This document shows positions 47,165 to 60,600 of a stretch of DNA of 64,000 bases, piece after piece. The notes beneath the pieces are model-generated. The model was not told where the DNA came from. It searched no databases and was given only the letters and a program-made list of their open reading frames with translations. Made by a program: the position numbers and the translations under genes. How positions within the stretch are numbered: the first letter of the stretch is position 1; each line of letters opens with the position of its first letter. Origin of the DNA: Erigeron canadensis (lineage: Eukaryota > Streptophyta > Magnoliopsida > Asterales > Asteraceae); NCBI RefSeq assembly GCF_010389155.1, contig NC_057768.1, positions 48,091,633 to 48,155,632 on the forward strand, read 5' to 3'.

Positions 47165-50100
47165 TTAGAAAACCAGAAAGGATGCCACGCAAATCACGAT
47201 TGTAGTCACCGTTGATGCTAAGGTAACCTTTAACGGCATCATCCCACGATCTCGCCTCAAAAACATACCTTCATAAATTGGCCAACTATTTAACACGCCA
47301 AAACCAGCCACGAAAATCTGCACGAAAAAATCCTCCAATCTCCCATTCATAAGAACAACAACAATAACTCCTCTCACAAACGATATCAGGTTGATCATGG
47401 ACGCTACAGAAATTGGGAAAAATAAAACCGAATCAACTCCAAATTCAAACACTCCTTGTTCGTACCTTTTGCTTTGGTCTCCATCCACCACTTTGCTTGT
47501 AACATTGAACCCAAACGTCGACAAGCCAACCGATTTGAGGGACCACTCGAGCAATGCAAATGGGTAGCTCGACAGCCCCCACAACCACCACATTCTTTGG
47601 ACGCTCCACCACCTTTGTACGGGCCCTCCACCAAACACCACAAAATCAAGAAAATCCTTGCAGTAAGCTCCAAGAAATAGAAATGCATACAGCATATACC
47701 CATCCTCTGTAACCTGTAATCATTATTTAATTGGTACCTTTTATAGCTAGCTAGCTAGGTTCTTCAACTTATTCAAATTAATTACTCGTATGTTATAGTT
47801 GTAAACTTCATGTCCCATTATATATAATAAAGTTGGCCTATTATTAATCTTAACAATAATTTGGCGAGCGAGTGACCATATATATTGATCGAAAATCAGA
47901 TTTGTACCTTTGTGAAAAGTGGGAAGGAGTTGATGAGTGAGATTTGAGGTAAGAATGCATAAATAATGACCGGAATCGACCAAAACGAACGGAGTGTGTA
48001 GTGTGTGTAACATAAAGCTTGAAGAGGATGCATCGACCGAGTGCCATATGTCAGGGGGCAATATTTGTTAAAGAATATTTCTAGGAATCCCATGTACCAT
48101 CTTTTGATTTGGGTCAGCGCATCATTCAAGTTGGAGGGTGAACCTCCAAGAAACGCATCACGACTTGGATTGCAGAGGACCGATTTCCATCCTTCGCAAT
48201 GTAGTCGAAAGCTTGTGTAAGTATCCTCGGTCAAGGTCCCATATCGAAATCCAATCTGCAAACAATTAAATTAAGTTCGTTTTTTATAATCAGAAAATGT
48301 GTTTGATAAATAAATTCAACACCTTAGAACCCCATTGGGTATTCTCCTCATAGTTGCAACTTGCTCCTTCATGGGCCCAATTAAGGACATCCTCTTTGGT
48401 CTTTATTTGCTTAGGTGATCCGACGTCATTAATAACGTGTCGTTTGAAAAAGCCCCCAGTGCCCATGAACTGAGCGCCTAACAACCCATCCATGCCTAGA
48501 CTTAAAATTTGTGTTTCGGGCATGAATTCGGAAGCATAAATATCACTCTTATTGATACCACTGAATCTTTGAGGGAATTGAACAAATGCAAGTTTCGGAT
48601 CAACATTTGGGTCCAGGAAGTAGCATAATACACGGAGAGGTGTTTCAGGATCGTTTGAGTACATATCACAATCTAAAACCAGGACTATCGGTGCATTTGT
48701 CATTAATCCCGACACGCGGACCTACAATTATATATATATATATATAAAAATCCGTAATCAACAAATGCGCGCAGAAAAGAAAATTTTATTTAGTGCGGTT
48801 TGCAAATAGATTTAGATATATCGATCGGTCGAAACTTTATTATATGAATGGAAATTTGAGTTTTAGCTCTAAGTGGTATGTGTAGTGAACTTCAACCCTC
48901 ATTACGAGTTCTGATAATATATATGTTAGACACTTTGTAAATTAAAGTAGATTTATATAGTTGTCTTTCTAAAAAGTATAAAGAGGTTTATAAAGAGGGC
49001 AATTACGTACCATGACATTAAGGGCCCCGGCTTTAAAGTTATGAGGTTTATCGAGTTTCTTCTCTCGAGAAACATAAATTAGATTCGGCATGGCACGACC
49101 TCGGATATCTTTGTCTACAGTGTTGTCTAATATAGTCTGTACTTCAAATGCTAACATACAATTTAAAAGCGCCAAGTATACAAACAAATCTATGAAAATT
49201 AATATGTTCAGCCACTAATTATCTATTGAAAAGTGTTTTACGTAATTTACATCAAAACTGGAACCTGGATGACCGTGGGATGATGTCGTCTTGTGAAATC
49301 CGGTGTCCATTGGCCGAAAGCATCATGGAATTCCGATTCCATCACTTGATCCAAGCAGACGCAGCCATTTTGGACCACCGTCTCCACCCTTGATCTCATA
49401 CTTTCATACATCGCCTGTGTGGTTAGAACATGTCGTCATTTCCATACATTACTATAAAATGAACTTCAAACAAATAAATACGGAGTAACTTGTTTGCTAA
49501 GTCAGTAAGTTATATATATAGTCTACCTAATGTATTCATATTATTATGTACGGAGTAACTATGTCATTCAACGAGTTCAAAACTAGTGGTGGAGCCAAGA
49601 TTTCTAGTCTGCCAAATAATTTTCATGATATTAACAAGCGTAAAAATTATATTATTAAATTAAATTATGTCATTCTAGAGTTGCCAATTACCTTTAAACT
49701 ATATATAAATACATAAAAATAGTACTCCCTCCGTCCCATCAAAAGTAACCTAGTTTGAATTTTCAAAGTCCTTTTCCATAAACTTTGACCACAAATATAT
49801 AGTTTTGTATTATATAAAATTTGATGAAAATTATACCAATGAAAACACGTCTAAAACACAATCACTTCATATAACTTTCATCAAGTATTATCTAACACAA
49901 ACAAAATCATTAAAGGTCAAAGTTAGAAAAGTTGGACTTTGAAAATTCAAAAGGTGACACTTTTAATGTGACGGAGGGAGTATTAAAAATATAGAGTTTT
50001 ATAAATATTGTGGGGTTGTCATGGCTACCCGTGGCCACCACATATCTCTGCCACTGTTCAAAACCAGTAACTTCCTTTTTTTAAGGGTATTTTCTTTTGT

Positions 50101-51462
50101 AAGAAAGGCAAATAAATCTAATTAACTTAACTAAAAAACAAAACTCAAGTATATTATTTCACGAGGCGGCGAATATGTGGTCCACAAAGAAGAAAAACAT
50201 ATTTATCTCACCACTAAAATCCATTAACCTTTGGACAGCGAAATGCGACAATTATACTTATTTTAATACTTTTATCCATATCTTTACTATCTTATAAATT
50301 AAATAAACTTTTTATCTAATTTTAAATTTCTAACTTTTAACAATTAAGTTCTAACAATTTATTAAAATCACAGTATATCAATAATCTAAACTACTCGTCA
50401 CCGCTACCACCACCACCAATAATTGCCCTCCACTGCCAATCATCGTCACCACGCACCACTGCCACCTGTCACCGCCTCCATTACATCCCCACAACCGCCG
50501 CCGTCATTACGCCACAACATCACGCAGATACCATTATAGTATTGAGAAACGTATCTAATTCTTTCTTACATATACTTTTACCAAATACAATACGGAGAAG
50601 TACAGTAACTTGAAAAAAAGGTTAGCGTAAAATATATGTAAGTTATATATAGGAAAATGATATTATATAACTTAATAAATCTATCACGCTATCGCTTCAT
50701 TGTTTTTTTTACATTTTGCTATATATGGTACACTTATCATCTCCCTTGTATATGTATTAGAAAGTTAACAGTACATACAAAAGAAAGTAGCTTCAAGAGA
50801 TTCGAATTGAATTCGTCGAAAAAATAGTTACCGGAAGTATAAACATTATTAACTAACTCAGGTAAAAACTAATGAAAGAATATGTTACAAACCTGAATCT
50901 CATCTGTTTCAGGAAAGTAATTAGCATGATGATCACTTCCAAAATACACTTGAGGCGCCCTGTCCACAATATTATGTTTTTTGCAATACGGTATCCAATA
51001 CTTGGCAAACTTGGCACACTCTATGAACGCATACAGTGTCATATCTGATCCACCGTCATCCGAAATATACACCGAAAGCTTATCCGTTGGGTAATCATAG
51101 GCCAAAACAGACAAGGCCGTGTTCACCACGCCGACGGGTGGCTCCTTTGTTGGATCGGCCGTGCATATCACAACATCTAAATCCGGATACTCGCTTTCCG
51201 GTATCACTTGTTTCAAGTTTTCGGGATAAACCTTGCGTTCTATTGGATTCCAGTGAAAACTTTGGGCTGTTAGCCACAAGAAAGCTAACACAAAATCTGC
51301 TACCAAAAGAGTGAACGATATAAACGTTGGGCTAGAGTAGATAAGGTTACGGATGTGACGGAAGAGAAGAACAGAAACCGCGGCGGAGTAGATGACTAAG
51401 AAAGTACGGTTTAGCCATGTTTTGGACAGCTGTTTACTGGAATGAAAGGGAGGAGAGGTCAT
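47165..51462 (-). CDS. Cellulose synthase-like glycosyltransferase, CslG/CslM type (copy C)
   Basis: Family 2 glycosyltransferase with the same six-exon plan: 50893-51462, 49265-49414, 49011-49136, 48323-48721, 47908-48255, 47165-47713; 714 codons, 713 aa. Motifs: DDGG 135-138, DCD 299-301, LTED with D426, QIKRW 464-468, so it should be catalytically competent. I chose the ATG at 51,462 (MTSPPFHSSK) over one 13 codons upstream because the neighbour copy B starts identically (MTAPPFHSSK) and has no extension. The second half of exon 1 is about 97% identical at DNA level to copy B, far more than the rest of the gene. C-terminal membrane helices fill exon 6 (FVQIFVAGFGVLNSWPIY). Acceptor substrate unknown; glucuronosyl transfer to triterpenoids is one possibility from characterised relatives. 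Confidence 0.92.
49725..49980. mobile_element. Stowaway MITE in copy C intron 1
   Basis: Ends CTCCCTCCGTCCCATCAAAA and, inverted, CTCCCTCCGTCACATTAAAA, flanked by TA at 49,723-49,724 and 49,981-49,982, the target duplication of Tc1/mariner elements. Size 256 bp. It lies in the long first intron of copy C and is far better preserved than the one at 44,702. Confidence 0.9.
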
Positions 51463-53271
51463 GATATATTTGATAGAAATGTGAAAGATCAAACATGTCA
51501 AGAGCTAGCATATGTGGTAGACACCTCTTTTTTTCACGACAAATAATTTTATATTTGTTCACACTTTTAATGAGTATAAACAAATTAAAAGTTTTGTCAT
51601 GCTTTTATGTATGTAAAAATATATAGAACTAGAAATTTATCCCCACTAAAAAGTGTGTAGTTCCACTAAAAAGTGTGTAGAACTAAAAGTTCACACTTTT
51701 TAGTGTGAACTATCATAATTATTTTGTAACTCCCCATTTGCCCACGCTAACTTGGACAAATGGGGTGTTACAAAATAATTCTGAAAGTCCACACTAAAAA
51801 AGTGTGAACTTTTAATTCTACACTCTTTTAGTTCTACATATTTTACACAAATAAAAGCGTGACAAAATTTTTAATTTGGTTACACTAATTAAAAGTATGG
51901 ACAAATATAACATTATTTGTAGTGTTTGTATACTAGCTAATATTTAGATAGATTAGATCATGACACGAGGAGATCTATAAAAAATATTACACGATAAATA
52001 AAAAAAGTATGAGTATTAAAACAAATTAGCTAGTTGGCGCTGTATAAATTTTTTTCTTTATAGTATTAAAAAAAATAATGATAAATTAACTTAATTGATG
52101 TGTATAAAGATATGTCTAATAGTAAGATGATGACATGTGGAAAAATCAGGAGGCAAAATTAGAAAAGAGAATTAGTGGAATTCACATGTTAAATTCTTAA
52201 GGTTTTAGGTTAATTTTTAAGCATGTGAGTTAGGTTGATTACTCATTTTCCTTAAAAAAAAAATGGATTTTGCCTTTTGGTAAACTATCTCTTAAGTCTA
52301 CAAAGTTACTACCTACACTTTCGGTTAAAACAACAAATATGGAAGCATTTTTGGAATTAGGGGTAAGAATTGGTCAGTTTTGCCCAAAACCAAAATCCAT
52401 GTTGACAAATCTTGTTCCTAAGTTTTAAACGAACCAAAAGTTGGAGCTCAATGGTTAGATTTTGAGATTAGTTTACTAGTCCAAGTTGAATAGAGTTAGC
52501 TTGTGTTCTAGTTTGAGTCTAATAACTAGGTAGGTTATTGCCTATAAATATACTGGTCATTTATTATGTTTCATTATGCAAATTAATAACACGTCTAAGT
52601 TTAGATTTATATTTATTACTTTTGACCTGAACGAAAACTTTTGGATTTTGAAAAACAAAAACTGTTGTATTCAGTTTGGGATCCCATTCAGTTTTGGTAT
52701 GATTCAGTTTAATTATCGGTTTTCCAGTTTAGCTTGGGTTGATTTTCGATTTAGTTTCGTTTTTTTATTAACACTTTAAGGTCAATAAACCTAAGAGATA
52801 TTAAATGTAGTAGATTTAAACAGATATAAAGCTTAATAAACTCAACTATAAAACCTAATATAATTTGCGACCGAATATAAAAAGACCATATACAGACTAC
52901 AGTATTGGACTAAGACTCAAATTACGTGTATAAAAGGAAAGTTGACCCAAAACATGTCACGCGATACACTCGAGTATGTTGAAATAGTAGCCCATGGAAT
53001 AAACTCTATGCAACACTAAAAAACATTTTCTCACCGCCTTATATCATACCACATGATATATGATTTTTTCGATTTTGACAGATCAATGTGTTGTTAAACA
53101 CTTAAATAATAATAATTAGTTAAGCACTATGTTAGTTTTATGGACTTTTAATACATCAAAATGATATTTTTTAAGTGTTCTCACCGTTCTTATTTTAAAA
53201 CTGTTCTTATTTGATTGTTCCCATATATATATATATATATATATGGCTCTTCAAGATCAACTCAACAAATT
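51463..53271. other. Spacer between Csl copies C and B
   Basis: Includes the likely promoter of copy C (next to 51,463), a CACTA-type MITE (51,535-51,924), and AT-rich sequence with no gene. Around 52,120-52,255 a TTAGGTTGATTACTCATTTTCC end resembles the MITE family at 187-365. An (AT)n run at 53,223-53,244 lies just beyond the stop of copy B. Confidence 0.5.
51535..51924. mobile_element. CACTA-type foldback MITE, copy 1
   Basis: Ends CACGACAAATAATTTTATAT and, inverted, CACTACAAATAATGTTATAT, with arms that pair over most of the element. The 3-bp direct repeat TTT flanks both sides, as expected for CACTA elements. Repeated AAAAAGTGTG/CACACTTTTT motifs make it highly self-complementary. 390 bp, no frame. 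A second copy with a different 3-bp duplication lies at 60,595-60,983. Confidence 0.8.
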
Positions 53272-56200
53272 TCAAAAAACAAGAGTGGATAGCAAGCAAA
53301 TCGCCATTGCAGTCGCTATTGATGCTAAGGTAATCTTCAATGGCATCCTCCCTCCATCTCTCCTTAAAACCATGGCTTCGTAAATCGGCCAACTACTCAC
53401 CACTACAAACCATGCTATGAATATTTGCATAAAAAACTCTTCCCATCTCCCGCTCATAGAAACATCAATAACTCCTTTCACTAACGACAGTAAGTTGATC
53501 ACCGATGCTATTGAAATTGGCAAAAATAGAGTGGATTCAACTCCAAATTCAAACACCCCTTGTTCGTACCTTTTCTTTTGTTCTTCTTCCACCACTTTGC
53601 TTGTAACGTTGAACCCAAATGAAGATAAGCCAAAGGATTTAAGCGACCACTCGAGCAATGCAAATGGATGGCTAGACACCCCCCACATGAGCCACATTCT
53701 TTGGTAGTTCCACCACTTTTGTATAGATGAACCACCGAACACCACAAGATCAATACATTCTTTTCCATATGCTCCAAGAAACAAAAATGCATACAGCAGT
53801 AACCCATCTTCAGAAACCTGTAATTAATAATCATAAGCTTTTTTCACAAAATGTTGTGTTATTTTTTAAAGGATGTTCCTTGAACTAACTTTGACTTTAT
53901 ACCTTGGAGGTGAATATTGGGAAGGAGTTTATGAGTGAAACTTGGGGCAAGAACGCGTAGATATAGATTGGAATCAACCAAGATGTTCGAAGAGTGTGGT
54001 GTGCGTAACACAAAGCTTGAAGTGGATTCATTGACCGAATGCCATATGTTATCGGGTTATATTTGTTAAATTGTATTTCAAGAAATCCCAAATACCATCG
54101 TTGGATTTGGGTTAAGGAATCATTTAAGTTTGATGGTGCGCCCCCTAGAAATGCCGGACGTTTAGGATTGCAAAGAACCGACTTCCAACCTTCACAATGC
54201 AAGCGGAAACTTGTGTAAGTGTCCTCCGTCAAGGTGCCATATCGAAATCCAATCTGCATCACATTTACAGAGCAAGCAATAATTTACTTTTAATTAACTC
54301 TAAAATCTGATGTATGTGGTTCCTTTAACCGAATTTATTCGAATTTTTTAGAGCAGTAGAGCATTTTACTATTTTTACAAAAGATTTGTAAATCAAGTTG
54401 GTCAATAATTTAGTTTAGTAAAACCCCCAAATTTGATTAATATATTTTCAAAAAGAAAAAGAAAAAAAATCAAATTTAACTACTTCAATGTTAAATCTGG
54501 CAAGAAAACCATTTGGAAAAATCTAACCTCGGAACCCCATTTCGTATTATCCTCGAAGTCGCAACTTGCTGCTTGATTAACCAAAAGTGTGTCATATTCA
54601 CTCTTAGTAGTGTTGAAATCAGAAGATGAACCATCACTAATTACATTCCGTCTAATAAAGCCTCCGGTTCCCATAAACTGAGCACCTAATAAGCCATCCA
54701 TTCCAAGACTATAGATTTGTGTCTCAAGCCAGAACTCAGAGGCATATATGTCATTTTTATTGACTCCTTTAAATCTTTGAGGAAATTGGACAAATGCAAG
54801 TTTCGGATCAACTTGTGGATCCAAGAAGTGGCATAAAGCACGGATTGGTGTTGTTGGATCGTTTGAGTATGTGTCACAATCTAGGATTAGGATGATTGGG
54901 GCGCCGGTCATCATGCCAGACACTCGAAGCTACGATGCCAAAAAAAAAAGTTCAAGGAGTAATCAGCAAAACAAAATAGTCTCTGCAGACAGACAATCCG
55001 TCAGCTAAAGATTTGTATCTCGTAAAAAAATGTGTCGTATGAAGTTCATATATAAAAATGTTACCATGACGTTAAGTGCCCCGGCCTTAAAGTTATGGTG
55101 TTTATCAATGCTTTTCTCACGAGATACATAGATGAGATTTGGTATGACATTGCCTTCGATGTCTTTGTCCATGCATTTGTCTAATACAGTCTGTTATAGG
55201 AAAAAACAAGGTGTAACTACTTATTGATGTACAAAAATGCATCAAATTAAGTATGTTGTAACAACGGGCCGGGTTTAACCAATAGAGAAAAACCTGGATG
55301 ACAGTGGGATGATGTTGACGACTGGAATTAGGCGTCCATTTGCTAAAAGCATCCTGGAATCCTGATTCCACCACTTGATCAAAAGTAACACCCCCACTCT
55401 GCACCACCATCTCCACCCTTGATTTCATGTTTTCGTACATTTCCTGTCACAATAATTATTTGATCGGTATAGCAATCACATATCTTTATCTGAGTGAACG
55501 ATTATAAAACCACAACCAAGATAGTTTATCGGCTTAATTATAGCTCAAAAGTTATCACAAGATGTTCCAAGTTTGATTCCTATCGAGTAAAGAAACAGTT
55601 ACGAAAAACCCTGACTAAACTGGATACGTCTAATTGATTGGGTAACCTACCAATATACAACCTTATTTATTTCATGACATTGTAAAAGATTATATGAAAA
55701 CCAAGCGTATACGTTAATGCGCATTAACGTATAAGAACTTTCGATGTTAAAGTATATCTTACTCTTAAAACAAATTATCTTTGTCTAATTAATGTACTAA
55801 TTCAGGGGTGGGCAATGATAGTGCTTAAGCTCTCAATATGAAATATCTAAATCTTATACGTATAGTAGTGCTTAAACATCACTCGTGCAATGTACTCCAT
55901 ATTCTTATAATCTTATTCTTCAAGCACATTATTCATCAAATATAATAAAACTAATACTCAAATTACTCTATAAGTTTTGTTGTGATTAAAAAAAAGGGGG
56001 GGTAACTTAAAGAGGGCGAATCAAGTCAGTTGAGAAAATAGTCAACGGAATTAATTAACAATCTCAGGTAAAAACTAATTATGAAAGAATTTACATACCT
56101 TAATCTCGTCTGTTTCAGGAAAGTAAGCATGATGATCACTTCCAAAGTACACTTGAGGCGCCCTGTCCACAATGTTATGTTTTTTGCAATACGGTATCCA

Positions 56201-56662
56201 ATACTTGGCAAACTTGGCACACTCTATGAACGCATACAGTGTCATATCCGACCCACCGTCATCCGAAATATACACCGAAAGCTTATCCGTTGGGTAATCA
56301 TAGGCCAAAACAGACAAGGCCGTGTTCACCACGCCAACGGGTGGCTCCTTTGTTGGATCGGCCGTGCATATCACAACATCTAAATCCGGATACTCGCCTT
56401 CCGGTATCACTTGTTCCAAGTTTTCGGGATAAACCTGGCGTTCGATTGGATTCCAGTGACAACATTGGGCTGTTAGCCATAAGATAGTTAACACAAAATC
56501 GGCTACAAAAAGAGTGAACGAGATTAATGTTGGAGAGTGGATAAGGTTACGGATGTGTCGGAGGAGGAGAAGTGAAACCGCGGCGGAGTAGATGACTAAG
56601 AAAATACGGTTTAGCCATGTTTTGGACAACCGTTTACTGGAATGAAAGGGAGGGGCGGTCAT
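53272..56662 (-). CDS. Cellulose synthase-like glycosyltransferase, CslG/CslM type (copy B)
   Basis: Six exons on the minus strand: 56099-56662, 55294-55443, 55065-55190, 54528-54929, 53903-54253, 53272-53817; 713 codons, 712 aa. Motifs: DDGG 134-137, DCD 297-299, LTED with D425, QIQRW 463-467; GTGGFIRR in place of the more usual GTGCFF/GTGGFF. N-terminal helices lie about 20-38 and 48-66, and the remaining helices are at the end of exon 5 and in exon 6. FGFNVTSKVV and FEFGVES are typical family text in exon 6. Closest relative by eye is copy C, with which it shares a converted tract in exon 1. In exon 4 the loop after GTGGF differs strongly from copy C (NVISDGSSSDFNTT versus HVINDVGSPKQIKT), a region that could alter acceptor choice. 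Function otherwise as for the family. Confidence 0.92.
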
Positions 56663-57687
56663 GACTCGTGATATGTCTGCTTTTGGTTGGTTGGTTGTAA
56701 AGGATATACTTCAATATAATAACCGCTTGTGGTCCTGAGAAGTCAGCTATGGATCGTTTGATTTAGTTGACTTTAATCCTGGCCCTGAATTCCTACAGCC
56801 ACCAGATGATAGTTTTTATCTCTTTTATTTCTTTTTAAAAAAGCAAATGTTTATTGGGCGACCTTATTTCCTCCAATCCTTCGTGTTTTTTTTATTAGTA
56901 TTTCATTTTTATTTTTTAAAAATAACTTAAGTACTTGATATATACGAGTATAACTATAAAAGCAAAAATGAATCTGAGATTTTCCTTGGTTATTTTTGTT
57001 TGATTATGTGCTCTGAGATTTTAGTTTATGTGTCCAATTTTGAACTTTTTTCTGATACCAAATTTTGATATAATCTGGTGTTTGCATTTGCTTTCGGGGC
57101 CACTTGTATTTATATATGTTAAGTTTTTACGAGTAATATTGAACTTGACCAAAGTACCAAACTATTTCAGTGCTATAGGAGTCTAATGGATCCATTAATA
57201 TTGGATTATATTATATTTGAAAAAAGCTCTTTTATAGGCTTTCACGGCAATTAATTCCTTGTAATCAACGATGTGTATATATATATTTATCGTATCAAAA
57301 CTTAAAAAATTTGAAACTCTCAGATTAAACAAATTTTGTGCTCTTTTATCCGAGTTGCTAATAATGTATGTCACTTGAAATTTAAAAAATTAATATATGG
57401 TCTTAAACAAGCCGAAACTTATCAAAGATGGCTTCAAAACGATCCAAATGTAACTATTTAGCAATTTAAATACAAAGAATGTGACTATTTGGATCCAGTT
57501 AATGATACAAAAGTTTTCAAACTTAAAATATCCATGTATAGGCTTAAACAAGCCCAAACTTATCAAAGATGGCATTAATTCTTTTAGTGCATTCTTTTAC
57601 CCTATTTAGCAAAAAGTGCAATGTTTCTAGAAAATTACAACTCGATCTAGAGTGGGTACAAGACATACATATACAACCTATATGTAT
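56663..57687. other. Spacer between Csl copies B and A
   Basis: Holds the probable promoter of copy B and the 3' flank of copy A. No gene was recognised. A short direct repeat with AACTTATCAAAGATGGC occurs near 57,416 and 57,557. Confidence 0.4.
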
Positions 57688-60600
57688 TTAAAATGACAAA
57701 CGGAACACCAAATAAATAACCAAAGCAATAGAAAAGGATTGCAAGGTAATCTTTGTAGGCATCCTTCCTTTGTCACTCCTCAACACCATGCCTTCATATA
57801 TTGGCCAACTATTCACAACAACAAATCCCGCTATGAACAACTGCACAAACATTTCTTCAAGCCTCCTATTATTCATCAAAACTTGCTTAATCCCTATCAG
57901 AAAGGCGAATAAATTGATGATCGCTGCTACATTTATTGGTAGTAACAATGGCAACTCCACTCCAAATTCAAAAATCCCTTTCTCGTAACGTTCCTTTTTC
58001 TCAATATCTGACACCTTGCTCGTCACATTGAAATCTAGTGCCGACATGTTAAGATATGTGAGCAACCAACTGAATATCGCACATGCCCAACTTGAGCTCC
58101 CCATTATCAACCACATTCTTTGGCTATTCCACCATTTCTTGAAGTCTGATCCAGCCGCCACGTAATCTACATATTCATTCCCATATGCTCCAAGGAAAAG
58201 GAATATGTATAATAAACACCAGGGGTCTAAAACCTGTAACGTACCAATACATAATTTCATATACTCGTAATTTGTTAATAATAACTAAGATTGTTTTTCT
58301 TCAATTTGCTAACCAAACACATTAAACATTGTCTGTGCTCACCTTTGGGAATAGCGGGACAGAGTTTAAGAGCGCTAACTGAGGGAGGAAGGCATAGATA
58401 ATTATTGGAATCGACCAAAAGGCACGAAAATATAAGTTTGCATAGCATATGGCTTGGAAAGGGTTCAAAAACTTGAATCCATATGTTAACGGGCTATATT
58501 TTGACAATCCTGCTTGTAGCAAGCCTAAATACCACCTATTTGATTGACTTAGAAAGTCTTTAAGTGCTATTGGCATATGGCCTAGAAAAGCGGCTCGCGT
58601 TGGGTTACATATTACAGACTTCCATCCTAAGCATTGCAAATGAAACCCCGTGTAGATATCCTCTGTCAATACACCATACCTAAATCCAATCTGCAATAAA
58701 CATATTCCGGAAACTAATTTAGCAAATTAACAAATATCCCAAATATATAGTAATAATGTGTCAAGAAATAATAACCGTACCTCTGAACCCCATTTAGTAT
58801 TGACCTCGTACATACAACTTGCAACACGGTGTGCTAATGCTAAAACATCACCAGGTTCATTTGTTTCATCCCGTATCCCACATTGGTCTGTAGGTTTCTC
58901 GAGGAGGGCTTGTCTTCTAAAGAAGCCGCCACTGCCCATGAACATCGTGCCACCCAAACCATCCATTCCTTCGGTGCATATCCGCATCTCTGGGTCAAGT
59001 TCAGCACCATATGTGTCGTATCTGTTGATGTTATGGAAGCGCTGAGGAAACTGAACAAATGCAAGCTTTGGATCCATGCCAGGGTCCATGAAATAACATA
59101 ATGTGCGGAGTGGTGTTTTCGGATCATTGGAGTACATGTCACAATCCAAGACAAGGAATATAGGTGCATTGGTCAGCACATTTGATACTCGAATCTACAC
59201 AAAAAAAAAAATAATGTGTTCATTGTACAACAAATTATATATCTACTATTATTATTTTCTTCTTATTGGTCAAGCAATATAAAAAATCTGATTTTGATCG
59301 AGTTAAGTAACGTACCAAAGTGTTGAGGGCCCCTGCCTTAAAATGGTGTGGGGTGCCTATATTCTTCTCACGTGCCAAATAGATAAGATTGGGCATATAA
59401 TTACCCGTAACATCTTTGTCTTGGTTATTTTTAAGTAGAACCTATATGTATTGTGTATGTAAAGGTTCATTATATATGACACAATTAAAAGGTACTCCCT
59501 ACGAGATGAGAGAAAATTGAATTGAATGAATCATAATCGATTAAGATAAAACCGAGCAGAACTAACTAGAAGGGGGAAAATAAATGACGGATAGTTCCGT
59601 TAATTTGTACATATTAATCAATAGAAATGTTTGGTTCGATTATGATTATGTACATCGATCAACATACCTAATTAACTTAACCGAATTGAAGTCAATATAT
59701 ATAAATTTATATAGTTAGGAATGAAGCTTAATTGGGTTTTTTTTTATAACTCTTCTTATTCAAAGGTTTTAAGGGTTTTCATCCGCTTATTTAGATTAAA
59801 GCTTAGAACTTCAAAGCTTTTAAAATTTATCTTCTTCAAAATTGTTTGGATATAACAAAAAAAAATTAGAATGATGTATTTCGAATCATTTCAAACTCAC
59901 CATACAAGAGTAAGTGTCACTCAGAGTAGACTACATAATTTTAATCGGGTCTGTGTTATTTCAATTTAAAGTGGTTTTTTTAACAGAAAAAAACTGACAT
60001 ACATGTGAATCCTAAGATTTGAACCCATCACATAAATCTGTCCTCTAAAAGTAAAAAGAAAAAAAGAAAGTTATAAAATGAGATGAAAGACGAAATTGAA
60101 ACCTGGATGATGGTACGATGTTGATGACGTGTAAATTCAGGAGACCATTTGTTGAAATGAGCTTTGATGGAAGAAGGCGCATCCTTGATGAGTTGGTCAA
60201 AAGGAACTTGGTCCACCACACCTTGAATCTTGGCTTTCATGCTTTTGTACATACCCTGCATGCTCTTCCACAAAGAAAAACGTGGCATTTCTGATTAGGC
60301 CATACTGTCTCTTTCTTTCAAGTAGCATGCATGCAATGCATGCTCTCGATCATATCAACTACGAGTATTATTTATTAATTTTAGATTACATTATCCGAAA
60401 CCATATGATCGATCATGTGTTTTAAGATATTTTTTTTTAACTATATATTCGTCACTTTATGGAAAGAGTTTAGTCATATGATGATTATTAGTATATTGGT
60501 AAAGTATTAAGAAGTAAAAGTAAGTTCCAAAATCTTATTTTAACATAATTAATTATATATGTGACGATTTTATTCGTGTATACATGAATAACGTCACTAT

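Noticed and set aside
51463..51501. Upstream ATG giving Csl copy C 13 extra residues
   Set aside because: Copy B lacks this extension and both proteins align from MT(A/S)PPFHSSK, so the inner ATG is favoured.
53417..53707. 96-codon plus-strand frame, and similar ones at 58,758-59,101 and 51,036-51,314
   Set aside because: Antisense shadows of the conserved Csl exons.
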